DNA from: Methylovirgula sp. HY1
GTDB lineage: Bacteria > Pseudomonadota > Alphaproteobacteria > Rhizobiales > Beijerinckiaceae
Length of the DNA: 64,000 nt
Direction: 5' to 3'
Assembly (NCBI RefSeq): GCF_019343105.1
Contig: NZ_CP073764.1
Location: 1-64,000 of the forward strand
Translations under genes and position numbers: made by a program
Notes under the pieces: model-generated
Database searches by the model: none
Told to the model about the DNA's origin: nothing
The model's input: the letters and a program-made list of their open reading frames with translations, nothing else
Shown: piece by piece, positions 1 to 9,023 of the stretch
Numbering within the stretch: the stretch's first letter is position 1
Layout of the letters: each line of letters opens with the position of its first letter

Positions 1-2
1 CT

Positions 3-170
3 CCGATGCGCAAGAGCGCAGCGAAGAAAGTGGCTGTGCGCAAGGCTGTCGTCAAAAAGATTCAGGCGAAGAAGGCCAGCGTAAAGAAGGCTGCGGCGAA
101 GAAAACGGGAACTCGCAAAGCCCTGCCACGGCGCATGCCGGGTCGTCGGCCGGCAGCGCGCAAACGCTGA
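3..170 (+). CDS. C-terminal tail of a Lys/Ala-rich, histone H1-like protein (partial)
   Basis: Frame 3 is open from the window edge to a TGA at 168-170. It encodes about 55 residues made almost entirely of Lys, Ala, Arg and Val, with AKK and KKA repeats and a final Arg/Pro-rich stretch ending RKR. This composition is typical of the basic tails of bacterial histone H1-like or DNA/polyphosphate-binding proteins. The N-terminal part lies outside the window, so the family cannot be named. An in-frame ATG at position 6 leaves open a very small complete protein, but the low complexity favours a tail. Confidence 0.5.
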   Translation, partial: PMRKSAAKKVAVRKAVVKKIQAKKASVKKAAAKKTGTRKALPRRMPGRRPAARKR

Positions 171-304
171 ACCGCCATCCCAGTCAATGGTGGTGGCGCG
201 TTGGTCGCACCGAAAACCGGGAGCGTTGATCCTGCGGGATCAGCTCTCCGAGCAGCAGCCGCTGCCGAAATGGCACTGAGTGAGGCGGGTGGGCGCTCCC
301 CCGC

Positions 305-355
305 TAGAGCATGCTCCGATCGGGTGGTTTCACCCGATCGAGAGGAAAACGCTCT
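305..355. repeat. Mosaic palindromic repeat, copy 1
   Basis: A short interspersed element with the hairpin CGATCGGGTGG-TTT-CACCCGATCG bounded by AGAGCATGCTC and AACGCTCT. The same core occurs near 3.9, 16.3, 18.4 and 28.2 kb in this window, always between genes. It lies in the gap between the Lys-rich tail and the convergent Nudix gene, where it could act as a bidirectional RNA hairpin. Confidence 0.8.
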
Positions 356-387
356 AAGCACGCTCTGGATCGCGCGACCTCCGCCAT

Positions 388-957
388 TCAGGCTGAGCGC
401 GGGGCTTTCTCGGCGCGGTAAGCCTCTTCGGCAAAGGCCCTGATAATCGCCGCGAGGTCCGGCTCGGCGACGGTATTCGCAGCCTCCATGGCCGGGAGCC
501 AGAGACAGATGCGCTCGCCGCGCTCTTTCCATTTCTGTTTCTGTTTGATGAATTGCAATGCGTAGACCTCTACCTCGGAGGGCAGAGCCGTCTCGCCGAT
601 GCGCTTGATCGTCGCGAAGCGACCGAGCGGCTTTTTCACCACATGGCCGATGATGCCGGCCTCCTCGTCGGCTTCTCGTGCCGCGGTTGCGGCTGCCGTC
701 TTGCCTGCCATCGGCCAGCCCTTGGGCAGAATCCAACGCCGTGTCTCGCGCGAGGTGACAATAAGCACTTCGAACTCGCCGGCATTCCAGCGATAAACCA
801 GGGCGCCGATCTGAAAGGCGTTGCGCGCACGCTTTTTGGGGACATCGACTGCCTCAGCCAATGCAGCGTGTTTATAATTACGATGCGCCGCCAATCCGTC
901 CGACCTCCCGCATATCAGCAAATCCTGATGCTTTCGCGCCGCTTGAAAGCGGCTCAT
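388..957 (-). CDS. Nudix hydrolase, alphaproteobacterial DIPP-like subfamily
   Basis: A protein of 189 residues with one Nudix domain. It should hydrolyse a nucleoside diphosphate linked to another moiety, but the substrate is unknown. The line WILPKGWP leads into the Nudix box, whose second half READEEAGI fits REUxEExGU. The first box glutamate position carries Lys, a change I associate with this PKGWP subfamily. The start at 957 was preferred to an upstream ATG at 1035 because GGAG lies 6 nt before it; the longer N-terminus adds 26 residues without a recognisable motif. The gene converges on the Lys-rich tail and is divergent from hyi. Confidence 0.85.
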   Translation of the reverse strand: MSRFQAARKHQDLLICGRSDGLAAHRNYKHAALAEAVDVPKKRARNAFQIGALVYRWNAGEFEVLIVTSRETRRWILPKGWPMAGKTAAATAAREADEEAGIIGHVVKKPLGRFATIKRIGETALPSEVEVYALQFIKQKQKWKERGERICLWLPAMEAANTVAEPDLAAIIRAFAEEAYRAEKAPRSA

Positions 958-1276
958 CCAATCTCCGCAGGCCTTTCGCGCCGGTTGAAACGGATCGTTG
1001 CCTTCGATCGCAATCATCCGGCCGTAACAAATCATATCCTTGAATCAACTAATGTGTGAATCCCTTGAAGCAAGCCTTGCGCCAATTCGTGGAGGATAAA
1101 AGTGAAATTTTTCAGGCGAACCGCCAAGGCGGATGCGACACGGCCCTAAAGCCATAGCATGACCGTCGAACGGTTCGCGTCCAAGATGGTTCCATCCGAG
1201 CGGAATCGGCACTACAGCCTGGGCCCAATGATGCGACGGCGACCGCCGCCGCGATGCCATATTCGGACAGGTCTCG

Positions 1277-2053
1277 ATGCCGCGTTTTGCCGCCAATCTC
1301 TCCTTCATGTTCGGCGAGTGGAGCTTTCTCGACCGCTTCGATGCCGCAGGCGATGCGGGTTTCGCAGCGGTCGAATATTTGTTCCCTTATGATTTCGCGC
1401 CGGACGTGATCGCCGCGCGATTGAGGAAGAACGGGCTCACTCAGGCGCTCTTCAACCTGCCTCCCGGCGATTTTGCTGGTGGCGAACGGGGGATCGCGGC
1501 CCTGCCGGAGCGTTTCGAAGAACTGAAGGCTGGCGTCGCGCAAGCGCTGCTTTATGCCAAAGCGACGGGCGCGAAGAGGCTTCATATGATGGCGGGGATC
1601 GCCGCGCCGGAGGATCCGGTGGCTTGCGCCGCTTACCGCCGTGCCATCGCCTTCGCAGCGGAGCAGCTCGCCGAGGAAAGTCTCGAACTCCTGCTCGAAC
1701 CGATCAACCCCCGCGATATTCCCGGCTATTTTCTGCGGGATTACGGGCGCGCCCTGCAGCACATCGAAGAACTTCGCTTGCCGAATGTGAAATTGCAATT
1801 CGACGTCTATCATCGCCAGATTCTGCATGGCGACGTAACCGTCGCGCTGCGCGCGCTCATGCCGAAGATCGGCCATATCCAGATCGCGAGCGTCCCCTCG
1901 CGGCAGGAGCCGGATGGCGAGGAACTGAACCATCCCTTCCTCTTCGCCGAGATCGATCGTCTCGGCTATGACGGCCTCGTCGGCTGCGAATATCGGCCGC
2001 GCGGCGAGACTTTGGCGGGCCTCGGCTGGTTTCGTCCGTATGCGCGGCGGTAG
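1277..2053 (+). CDS. hyi: Hydroxypyruvate isomerase (TIM-barrel sugar isomerase)
   Basis: A 258-residue protein matching the Hyi/Gip/OtnI family in length and pattern. The N-terminus PRFAANLSFMFGEW and the segments LLLEPINPRDIPGYF and VKLQFDVYHRQI are typical, including Glu and Asp/His metal ligands of the AP-endonuclease-2-type barrel. The enzyme interconverts hydroxypyruvate and tartronate semialdehyde in glyoxylate and one-carbon metabolism. No glyoxylate carboligase or tartronate semialdehyde reductase is adjacent, so it is an isolated pathway gene here. A GGACAGG sequence precedes the ATG. Confidence 0.9.
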   Translation: MPRFAANLSFMFGEWSFLDRFDAAGDAGFAAVEYLFPYDFAPDVIAARLRKNGLTQALFNLPPGDFAGGERGIAALPERFEELKAGVAQALLYAKATGAKRLHMMAGIAAPEDPVACAAYRRAIAFAAEQLAEESLELLLEPINPRDIPGYFLRDYGRALQHIEELRLPNVKLQFDVYHRQILHGDVTVALRALMPKIGHIQIASVPSRQEPDGEELNHPFLFAEIDRLGYDGLVGCEYRPRGETLAGLGWFRPYARR

Positions 2054-2072
2054 GCCGCGCCAGCAGCGCTAC

Positions 2073-3509
2073 TCACGGCAACTGCAGCCCCGGCACATGG
2101 TCGCGCAGCTTGGTGTAGAGGATCGTGCGCAGCCCGGCGATGTCGAAGCTCGCGACGAAGAGACAATAGATCACCGTGCCGGACGTCACCTGTTCGATGA
2201 GCGTCTGAAAGCCGGGATTATACTCGCGCAGCGGCAGGAGCGCTGCCGCCATCGCCATTGTGGCTAGGATCGTAGCGACGATGTCGCGCGGGCTCGGCCA
2301 TTGCGGCTTTGAAAAACTGGCGACGAAGAGGAGCGCCAGAAAAGATGCGGCATAGGCGCAGGTCTGCGCGGCGGCGAAGCGCTCGGCATGGTCTTGTTGT
2401 GGCAGGACCATGAGCAAGACGACATCGACGACGCAGCCGAAAGCGGCCGCGGAGATGAGCGGCGCGGTTCGTTTGGCGATCTGAAAAATCGGATTGAGGC
2501 CGAATTGGATGAGCGCCGAGCAGAACAAGCCGCCCATCATCAGAGTCAGCAAGTCTCCGAACGGCCCGCGATAGGCTGCGGGGACGATCACCTGTTGGAT
2601 GGACGGCAGGATCAGCCAGATCCCTGTGCAGGCGGGCAGGACGATGGCGAACACAATGGCCATATTGCGCGCGATCTGTTCCCTGGCTTTTAGATGGCCG
2701 CCGCGCTCATGTACGGCAACGGCGATCTGAAAGAGGAGGACATCGAGAGTGGAGCCAATGGCCTGCACCGCTTTGCTGCCGATGTCATAGGCGAGGGAAT
2801 ATTGGCCGGTTTCCGAAAACCCGTAGAGAACGGCGATAATCGAACGGTTGGCGAGCGGAATCGCGACGTAGAGGAGATTGGCGGCAACAATCGGCAGGCC
2901 ATAGTGCAGGATCGAGGTGGCGATGGCGCGTTTGGCGCTATGGGGGCCGGCGCCGGGATCGCGCAAGGCGGCGCGGACCGCGACAACCGATCCCGACAGG
3001 CTGATGATCGTCCCGATCAGCGTCATTTTCGCCGAGCCGAACCAGAAGGCGCCGCCGCCGGTGAGGCAGAGCGCCAGAATATTCTTGACGATGATAAGCC
3101 GCGTATAGAGCCTGTCGTGAAACCGGGCGCGGACCAGCGCTGCGTGATAATCGAAAAAGCCATTCGCAATGGCTGTCGCCAAGGCGAGCGCGATGAGCCA
3201 GTTCGACAGCGCGAAATGGGCGCCGGACAGAAGCAGCAGGGTGCCGCCGATCACGAGCGCGAAGGCGAGCAGGAAGAATGAGACATCGAGCGTCGCGCGC
3301 AGCGTCGGGTCTTCGGTCCGCACCCGCTCCGAATAAAATCGCGTCGCGCCGAGCCGGAGCCAATCGAAAAAGGCCAATTGCACAACTGCTGCCGTAGCGA
3401 AGGCCAAGGCAAAGCGTCCGTATTCGGCCGGGCCGAGAAATTTCGCGACCAGAAGGCCGATCACGAAATTGAAAATGATGTTGAAGATAAAGGCGATGAT
3501 GACCTTCAT
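2073..3509 (-). CDS. Oligosaccharide flippase (Wzx / polysaccharide biosynthesis family)
   Basis: A 478-residue integral membrane protein with about 12-14 hydrophobic segments. The N-terminus FIFNIIFNFVIGLLVAKFLGPAEYGRFALA is the hallmark of Wzx/RfbX-type flippases (N-x-G-P-x-E-Y-G). Such proteins move lipid-linked glycans across the inner membrane. No glycosyltransferase or polymerase gene is nearby, so the glycan is unknown and the gene appears orphaned from any polysaccharide locus. It converges on hyi. Confidence 0.85.
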   Translation of the reverse strand: MKVIIAFIFNIIFNFVIGLLVAKFLGPAEYGRFALAFATAAVVQLAFFDWLRLGATRFYSERVRTEDPTLRATLDVSFFLLAFALVIGGTLLLLSGAHFALSNWLIALALATAIANGFFDYHAALVRARFHDRLYTRLIIVKNILALCLTGGGAFWFGSAKMTLIGTIISLSGSVVAVRAALRDPGAGPHSAKRAIATSILHYGLPIVAANLLYVAIPLANRSIIAVLYGFSETGQYSLAYDIGSKAVQAIGSTLDVLLFQIAVAVHERGGHLKAREQIARNMAIVFAIVLPACTGIWLILPSIQQVIVPAAYRGPFGDLLTLMMGGLFCSALIQFGLNPIFQIAKRTAPLISAAAFGCVVDVVLLMVLPQQDHAERFAAAQTCAYAASFLALLFVASFSKPQWPSPRDIVATILATMAMAAALLPLREYNPGFQTLIEQVTSGTVIYCLFVASFDIAGLRTILYTKLRDHVPGLQLP

Positions 3510-3724
3510 GCCTAGGGCTCATCCTCGCGCCCGGAGTAAATCTTCGGCGGTCGGTTCATTGCGGAAGTCCTCGGCTGATGTCCTCGACGGAAGGTCGTGA
3601 CGCGATTTCGCATAAAGAACCGATGCAAATGTTTAAGGCCACCGGCTTTTGCGCCTTGGCCTTAACGCATTCTAGGGGGCAACGGGGCAAAGCGGGAACC
3701 AAGTTCCCCGCGACCCCGGAAGCC

Positions 3725-3932
3725 TGGAGCAGGTTTTAGAAAAGTTGATCGACTTTTCTGATATTTTGGACCACGGATATATCCGATGTGCCGTTTTTTA
3801 GAACCCGGATATATCCGAGTTCTCATTTTTCAGACATCGGATATATCCGATGTCTCATTGATGAGACCATGCTCCAGCTTATTGATTTTGGCGCGTTTTT
3901 TGATCGGGTGATTCCACCCGAAAAAAACGCTC
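3725..3932. repeat. Mosaic palindromic repeat, copy 2, in a 686-bp gene-free gap
   Basis: The gap 3510-4195 contains no convincing gene. It holds the longest copy of the mosaic repeat: a GAAAAGTTG/CGACTTTTC hairpin, three CGGATATATCCG palindromes with GATGTC or GAGTTC flanks, the string CCAGCTTATTGATTTT, and the GATCGGGTG/CACCCGA hairpin ending in AACGCTCC. The modules recur in other orders elsewhere in the window, so the family evolves by module shuffling. Confidence 0.8.
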
Positions 3933-4195
3933 CGGCGGCATTGCCGGCTCTCAATATTCGGAAAGGCGGGGGCGGTGGCTCGGATCAGCGTCGATGCCCG
4001 AAATGTTCACCCCGGCGCTGGGAGCCGGTGCAATCTCATTCCAGTGAGCCCGTCCAGCGCGATGATAAGATTACGACGATAATGCGAGCAAAGGGTGGAG
4101 AAATCCGGCCGAATGCGCAGGTTCTCGAAACCGCTCACCTTGCTGTGACCAGGCGCACGGTTTCCCTTTGCGGCGATCCGCTTTAGAAGGACAGC

Positions 4196-4927
4196 ATGGC
4201 AACTGACGTCACGCTTCCTGCCGCGGCTGTGGCTGGTCTTCTATCTTTCCTCAGCCCCTGCGTCCTTCCGCTGGTTCCGCCCTATCTCACCTTCATCGCC
4301 GGTACGACGATCGAAGATGTCGCTTACGAGCGCGTGAGCCGGGCGCGGCGCGATATTTTTCTGGCCGCCGTCCTTTTCGTCCTGGGCTTTTCGACGATTT
4401 TCGTCGCGCTCGGCGCGACCGCCTCGGTGTTCGGCCAAGTGCTGCGTCAGCACTTGGCCCTGCTCTCGTTTCTGGCCGGTCTTGCCATCATCGTAATGGG
4501 GTTTCATTTTCTCGGATTGTTTAAGCTCGCCTTCCTGTATCGAGAAAAGCGCGTCCAGGTGCAAAAGCCGCTCGGGCTTTGGGGCGCCTATGTGCTTGGC
4601 CTTGCCTTCGCTTTCGGCTGGACACCCTGCATCGGACCGATCCTTGCCGCCATTCTCGCGGTTGCCGCCTCGGAACATACTGTCGGACGTGGCGCCGCCC
4701 TTCTGGCGGTCTATTCTTTAGGACTTGGCGCTCCTTTTCTTCTTGCCGCGGTGGCGCTCGAGCCTTTCATCGGCTTTTTGAAGAAGTTTCGCGCGCATTT
4801 CCAGATCGTCGAGCGGATTGTCGGCGTGTTACTCATTGCCACCGGCATCGCCTTTTTGACCGGCACCATGCAGAACCTGTCCTTCTGGTTGCTGCAGACC
4901 TTTCCGGGGCTTGCCAATTTCGGCTGA
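4196..4927 (+). CDS. ccdA: CcdA-type cytochrome c biogenesis / thiol reductant transmembrane protein
   Basis: A 243-residue protein with six predicted membrane segments. The N-terminal LSPCVLPLVPPYLTFIAG and the central FGWTPCIGPILAAIL motifs carry the two conserved Cys-Pro pairs that shuttle electrons from cytoplasmic thioredoxin to periplasmic thiol proteins. This role supports cytochrome c maturation. The start is supported by AGAAGGA 5 nt before the ATG. No partner thioredoxin-like gene (such as ResA or CcmG) is next to it. Confidence 0.92.
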   Translation: MATDVTLPAAAVAGLLSFLSPCVLPLVPPYLTFIAGTTIEDVAYERVSRARRDIFLAAVLFVLGFSTIFVALGATASVFGQVLRQHLALLSFLAGLAIIVMGFHFLGLFKLAFLYREKRVQVQKPLGLWGAYVLGLAFAFGWTPCIGPILAAILAVAASEHTVGRGAALLAVYSLGLGAPFLLAAVALEPFIGFLKKFRAHFQIVERIVGVLLIATGIAFLTGTMQNLSFWLLQTFPGLANFG

Positions 4928-4952
4928 AGCTCACGCCTGATCCGGGCCCGGT

Positions 4953-6134
4953 TCATTTCCTTAAAGGGTAATAGCTGATCTTGCCGTCGGCGCCCTTGCG
5001 CCATATGAAAATGCTGTAGTCCGGCCGCGTGATGTCACCCTTGGCATCGAAGGCGAGCACGCCGAGAACCGTTTTGAAACTCACGCCCGCGTGCATGACC
5101 TTGGCGATGGCCTTCGGGTCGAGTGAATGCGCCTGTTGCGCTGCCTGCGCGATGACCTGCACCGCGGCATAAGCGTAAAGCGTGTAGGTCTCCGGATCGA
5201 GGTTGCGGGCTTTGAACGCTTTCACCACTTTGGCGGCTTGTGGCCGATTGCGTGGGTCCAACGGGAAAGTCATATAGGTTCCGACGACGGAATCGCCGCC
5301 GATCGCGGCGAATTCATCGCTGGCGATGCTGCTGCTGGCGATCATCACGGTGGCGATGCCGTGCGCGCGCATCTGGCGTAGGATAAGGGCGGCCTCGGTC
5401 TGCTGCCCGCCCCAATAGAGGATGTCGGCGCGCGCGGCTTTCATCTTGGAAACAAGTGCCGAATAGTCCTTTTCGCCTTTCGCGACACCCTTATAAAGGA
5501 CGTCCTTGATTCCGAGCTGCGCCAGTTCCTTACGGGCCCCGTCTGCAAGGCTTTTTCCGTAAGTCGTGTTGTCATGCGCAATCGCGATTCTCTCATCGTT
5601 TTGGCTCGCCAGGCCTTGGCTCGCCAGGAATTTTGGGCTCGCCAGGAATTTTGCGGCGACGGCGGCCTGCTGATCGTCGCGCCCGCAGGTGCGGAACACG
5701 GTCGCGAGCCCACGCTCGGTAATTTGCGGATTTGTCGAGGCCGGCGTGATGTCGAGAATATTATTGTCCGCATAGATGGCCGAGGCGGCCAAGGTCACGC
5801 CCGAATTAAAATGGCCGACGACAAAGTGAACGTGGTCGGCAACGAATTTTTTGGCGACCACCACGCCTTGCTTGGGATCGCCGGCATCATCGCCAATGTC
5901 GACGCTGAGCCGGTGATGAAGAATGCCGCCGGCGGCATTGATGTCGCGAACCGCCTGTTCGACGCCATTGCGCATTTCTGCGCCGAAGACCGCATCCGAT
6001 CCTGTCATCGGGCCGCCGACACCGATCTTGATCGGTAATGGTGCCGCGACGATCGTATCCATACATGGCAGCGCGAGGCTCGAAAAAAACGCGGCTGCCA
6101 GCGCGAGGCCGGATACAAAACGAAGCGTCATCAT
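4953..6134 (-). CDS. ABC transporter substrate-binding protein, branched-chain amino acid type
   Basis: A periplasmic type I binding protein of about 393 residues with a cleavable signal peptide at residues 1-30. The mature start PIKIGVGGPMTGSDAVFGAE and the later HFNSGVTLAASAIY and ITPASTNPQIT segments are classic LivJ/LivK features. The longer reading frame begins at a GTG at 6146; ATG 6134 or 6131 fits the AAGGGA ribosome site better. No LivHMFG genes are adjacent, so it is an orphan receptor. A small tandem duplication creates FLASPKFLASQGLASQ in the middle of the protein (near 5594-5655). Confidence 0.88.
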   Translation of the reverse strand: MMTLRFVSGLALAAAFFSSLALPCMDTIVAAPLPIKIGVGGPMTGSDAVFGAEMRNGVEQAVRDINAAGGILHHRLSVDIGDDAGDPKQGVVVAKKFVADHVHFVVGHFNSGVTLAASAIYADNNILDITPASTNPQITERGLATVFRTCGRDDQQAAVAAKFLASPKFLASQGLASQNDERIAIAHDNTTYGKSLADGARKELAQLGIKDVLYKGVAKGEKDYSALVSKMKAARADILYWGGQQTEAALILRQMRAHGIATVMIASSSIASDEFAAIGGDSVVGTYMTFPLDPRNRPQAAKVVKAFKARNLDPETYTLYAYAAVQVIAQAAQQAHSLDPKAIAKVMHAGVSFKTVLGVLAFDAKGDITRPDYSIFIWRKGADGKISYYPLRK

Positions 6135-6354
6135 CAATCCCTTCACGGATGAGATTCATGGGGTTGCGCGGTCGCGCCCGGACGCCATAGAAGATGCGAT
6201 CTGCCGGCTGCGCCTTCCATAATAGCCGGTGTCTGCCAACGCTAGAATGCCGCTTATTCGGCAGGCTTCATGCATAATTCTTTTGCGCATGGGTTATGCC
6301 ACGTCCCCTGTCAATATTGTTCGAATTCACGGAACCGAGCTCGAGGAGGGCCAT

Positions 6355-6891
6355 ATGAGCGAAGATCGCGGGGCTGCAAATTCTGGCCTGGCCGCAGCCG
6401 CGCCGGTCGATGCCGGTCAGTTCCGCGAAGCGATGAGCCGCGTTGCCGGGGCGGTTCATATCGTGACGACGGCGGGATCCGCCGGGCTCGGCGGGATTAC
6501 CGCGAGCGCCGTGACTTCGATCACCGTCGAGCCGCCGATGATGCTGTTTTGCATCAACAAGACGTCGCCGTCCGCAACGCGGATCATGGAGAATGGCGTT
6601 TTCTGCATCAATACGCTCGCCGCAGCCGACCAGCCGCTCTCCGACATATTTGCCGGCCGTACCGATCAACATCTCGAAGAGCGGTTTGCCAGTGGCGCTT
6701 GGACCAAGCTGGTGACCGGCGCGCCCGTGCTGAGCACGGCGCTCGCAGCCTTCGACTGCCGTTTTATCGAGGCGAAGGAAGTCATGACCCATCTGATCGT
6801 GATCGGTGTCGTGGAGGCGGTGGCGATCGTGCCGGAAGGCACGGCTTTGCTCTATGGCCACCGAAAATATCGCACATTGCTGCTGGACTGA
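6355..6891 (+). CDS. Flavin reductase family protein (FMN-binding split barrel)
   Basis: A 178-residue protein of the flavin reductase / RutF / HpaC family, which uses NAD(P)H to reduce free FMN or FAD for a monooxygenase partner. Characteristic segments are REAMSRVAGAVHIVTT, GGITASAVTSITVEPP and ALAAFDCRF. The start at 6355 has GAGGAGGG 5 nt upstream and removes a 42-residue extension read from 6229 that has no family match. No oxygenase partner lies nearby, so the substrate system is unknown. Confidence 0.88.
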   Translation: MSEDRGAANSGLAAAAPVDAGQFREAMSRVAGAVHIVTTAGSAGLGGITASAVTSITVEPPMMLFCINKTSPSATRIMENGVFCINTLAAADQPLSDIFAGRTDQHLEERFASGAWTKLVTGAPVLSTALAAFDCRFIEAKEVMTHLIVIGVVEAVAIVPEGTALLYGHRKYRTLLLD

Positions 6892-6929
6892 GGGCGTTCT
6901 TTGCGCCTGCTTCGGCTTATAGTCCCGTT

Positions 6930-7484
6930 CTATATTTTTGGCGCCGAGCGCAGCACCATGCTGACGCGACCGCAACGGCGGCGTTTGAGAAAACGCGGCC
7001 GGCGGTCGTTGTGCCGCTGACCTCGGCGGCGCGGCCGGGGTCCGGCGATGTTCGGATGCGCGGTCTGACAGGTGTTCGGCGTCTCGCGATAGATCGCCGG
7101 CTTCGAAAAATATTCGGCCCAGCTTCGCCATACCGTCAAAACAGCTGGTGATTCAATAGCTTCGTGCAGAAGCACGGAGAGTTCCGTGTCATGATGGACG
7201 AGCGCGACCCTGTAGAGGCGGAGGTCGGCGCGGTCGTCACAGGTCAAAATGACGCCTTCATAGGTGTTTATCGGCACGACCACATGCATCTTGATGCCGG
7301 CGACCAGGCGTTCGATGCGTATCCCACGCTGGCTGATACGTACCGTACGGACGCCGCCATCGGCGCGGGAGTCAGGAGCCGAAGCGGCAAAGCCTTGGGA
7401 ATGACAGGAGAGAATGGACATGGCCGGTTCCATTTGCCGCGCCTCGCCTTGCAAGTGGGCGATGGCTGTTGCACTGGAAAGCAT
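6930..7484 (-). CDS. DUF6101 family protein
   Basis: A 184-residue protein of an alphaproteobacterial family with no known function. The recognisable block runs from VRTVRISQRGIRIERL through KMHVVVPINTYEGVIL to ELSVLLHEAIESPAVLTVW, and the C-terminus is a basic tail with several Arg clusters. No signal peptide or membrane segment is visible, so a cytoplasmic location is likely. It converges on the flavin reductase gene with 38 bp between stops. The start is uncertain because in-frame Met codons also occur at residues 18 and 22. Confidence 0.7.
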   Translation of the reverse strand: MLSSATAIAHLQGEARQMEPAMSILSCHSQGFAASAPDSRADGGVRTVRISQRGIRIERLVAGIKMHVVVPINTYEGVILTCDDRADLRLYRVALVHHDTELSVLLHEAIESPAVLTVWRSWAEYFSKPAIYRETPNTCQTAHPNIAGPRPRRRGQRHNDRRPRFLKRRRCGRVSMVLRSAPKI

Positions 7485-7942
7485 TCTGCCGCCAGGCCCA
7501 AGGAATAGATAGTAAACATTTGATTTTTATGGGATTTTGTCCAGATATAGCTGTCAATATCTTGGCCGAAAGGATCAATTTTTAGCGAATTTCACGCGGG
7601 CTGGCGCGGCGAAGCGGACAAGGGGTTCCTATATTATGAGGAACAGCGTCGATGACCGCCTGGCCGGCCGCGCGGCATATCTTAATGATGGTAAACCGCA
7701 ATTTGCCGCTGTTAATGATTCGGTAGGCGAGCTTCTTTTGAAGCAGTTAAGATTTGGTGGCTAGCGTCAGCTACACGACGCGTTCTAGGTCGCGACAACT
7801 ATGTCTTGGTGTCGGCTAAAGTGTCCATCTCAAGCCGATTGGGGACGCGCGGCGCCGGTATGTTTTCGGGTTCGCTTGAATCCGGTTTGGCATAGGCTGG
7901 TGGGCATGGCTTGATTTTCGCCTCGGTCAGGAGTGGACGGGC
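7485..7942. other. Gene-free gap upstream of cysQ and the DUF6101 gene
   Basis: This 458-bp divergent intergenic region has AT-rich stretches near 7500-7580 and 7660-7750, suitable for promoters in both directions. A short plus-strand frame ending at 7764 shows no family resemblance and no good ribosome site, so it is not called. No repeat of the families seen elsewhere is present. Confidence 0.5.
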
Positions 7943-8839
7943 ATGAGTTCTTCGGTTGCGAAAAGAGTCCCCACTGGCGCGTCCGGACTTGACGGGCAAA
8001 CAAACATGGTCGGTACGAGTACGAAGTGGAATAGCCTGTCCTTGGACGATGCCCTTGTCGCAGCGATCGTCGAGATCACGTTGACGGCGGGTGACCTCGC
8101 ACTCGGCTTTTTCCGGCCCGGCGCCAAGACCAGCGCGGCGATCAGCAAAAAGACCGGCGGTTCGCCCGTGACGGAAGCCGATCACGCCGTGAACCGCTAT
8201 CTCGAACAGAGGTTGCGCGGCTTATTGCCGAATGCCGCTTGGCTGTCCGAGGAATCGGTGGATTCCTCGGCGCGCGTCGGTCAGGATCTCGTTTTCATCG
8301 TCGATCCAATCGACGGCACACGGGGCTTTGCGGCGGGCGAGCGAGCCTGGGCCGTTTCCGTCTCCGTGGTCTATCGGCAGCATCCTGTCATCGGTGTCGT
8401 CTGTGCGCCGGCGCTGGGTGAAACCTATGTGGCGGTCAGAGACGGCGGTGCGCAGCTGAATGGACGTGATATTCACTGTTCGACGCGCAACGGCCTCGAT
8501 GCAAGCGCGCTTGTGGCCGGCCCCTTGTCGATGGCGGGCGAACTGCGCGGCGTCGGCCTCGAATTCGATATTCTTCCAAAAATTCCGTCGCTTGCCCTCC
8601 GGATCGCCAAAGTCGCGGCCGGCACGCTCGATGCGAGCCTCGTGTCCGCCAACAGCAACGACTGGGATTTGGCCGCGGCCGATCTGATCGTCAGAGAAGC
8701 GGGCGGCCGGCTGACAAGTCTTTATGGCCGCGAGCTTCTCTACAATCGGGTTGAGACGCAGCATGGCGAACTCATTGCCGGATCGTCGTCGATCCTCACC
8801 CAAATCACCAGCGCGATCATGCAGGCTCGGGGTCTCTGA
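7943..8839 (+). CDS. cysQ: 3'(2'),5'-bisphosphate nucleotidase CysQ / inositol monophosphatase family
   Basis: A 298-residue protein with the metal-dependent phosphatase motifs WLSEES and DPIDGTRGF and the late WDLAAADLIVREAGG, which supply the Mg ligands of the IMPase fold. In this lineage the gene sits upstream of DUF4170 and the Kdo/lipid A genes, as it does here. It probably removes the 3'-phosphate from PAP or acts on a sugar phosphate. The first 20-30 residues look non-conserved and the ATG at 8007 is a possible alternative start. Confidence 0.85.
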   Translation: MSSSVAKRVPTGASGLDGQTNMVGTSTKWNSLSLDDALVAAIVEITLTAGDLALGFFRPGAKTSAAISKKTGGSPVTEADHAVNRYLEQRLRGLLPNAAWLSEESVDSSARVGQDLVFIVDPIDGTRGFAAGERAWAVSVSVVYRQHPVIGVVCAPALGETYVAVRDGGAQLNGRDIHCSTRNGLDASALVAGPLSMAGELRGVGLEFDILPKIPSLALRIAKVAAGTLDASLVSANSNDWDLAAADLIVREAGGRLTSLYGRELLYNRVETQHGELIAGSSSILTQITSAIMQARGL

Positions 8840-9023
8840 GGCCCTGTCTCAAAAATTGATCGCAATCGGCTTTGCGCATGGCGCCGTCTGCCGCTCCCTG
8901 GAGAGTGTCGCGCTGCCCGCAAAACGGCCTTGACGGCGTGTGGCAAGCGTCTATGCGAGGATGCTTGCGCCTGCGGGCACGGACGCTGTAAAAAGTGCCG
9001 CGCATTCAACCTCGGATTACTTC

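Noticed and set aside
3788-4186. 132-aa open frame upstream of ccdA
   Set aside because: Its first half is translated mosaic repeat DNA (the same RTRIYP peptide appears at another repeat copy near 33.7 kb) and the rest has no family resemblance.
7537-7764. 75-aa open frame between the DUF6101 gene and cysQ
   Set aside because: No ribosome site, no recognisable motif and AT-rich composition unlike its coding neighbours.
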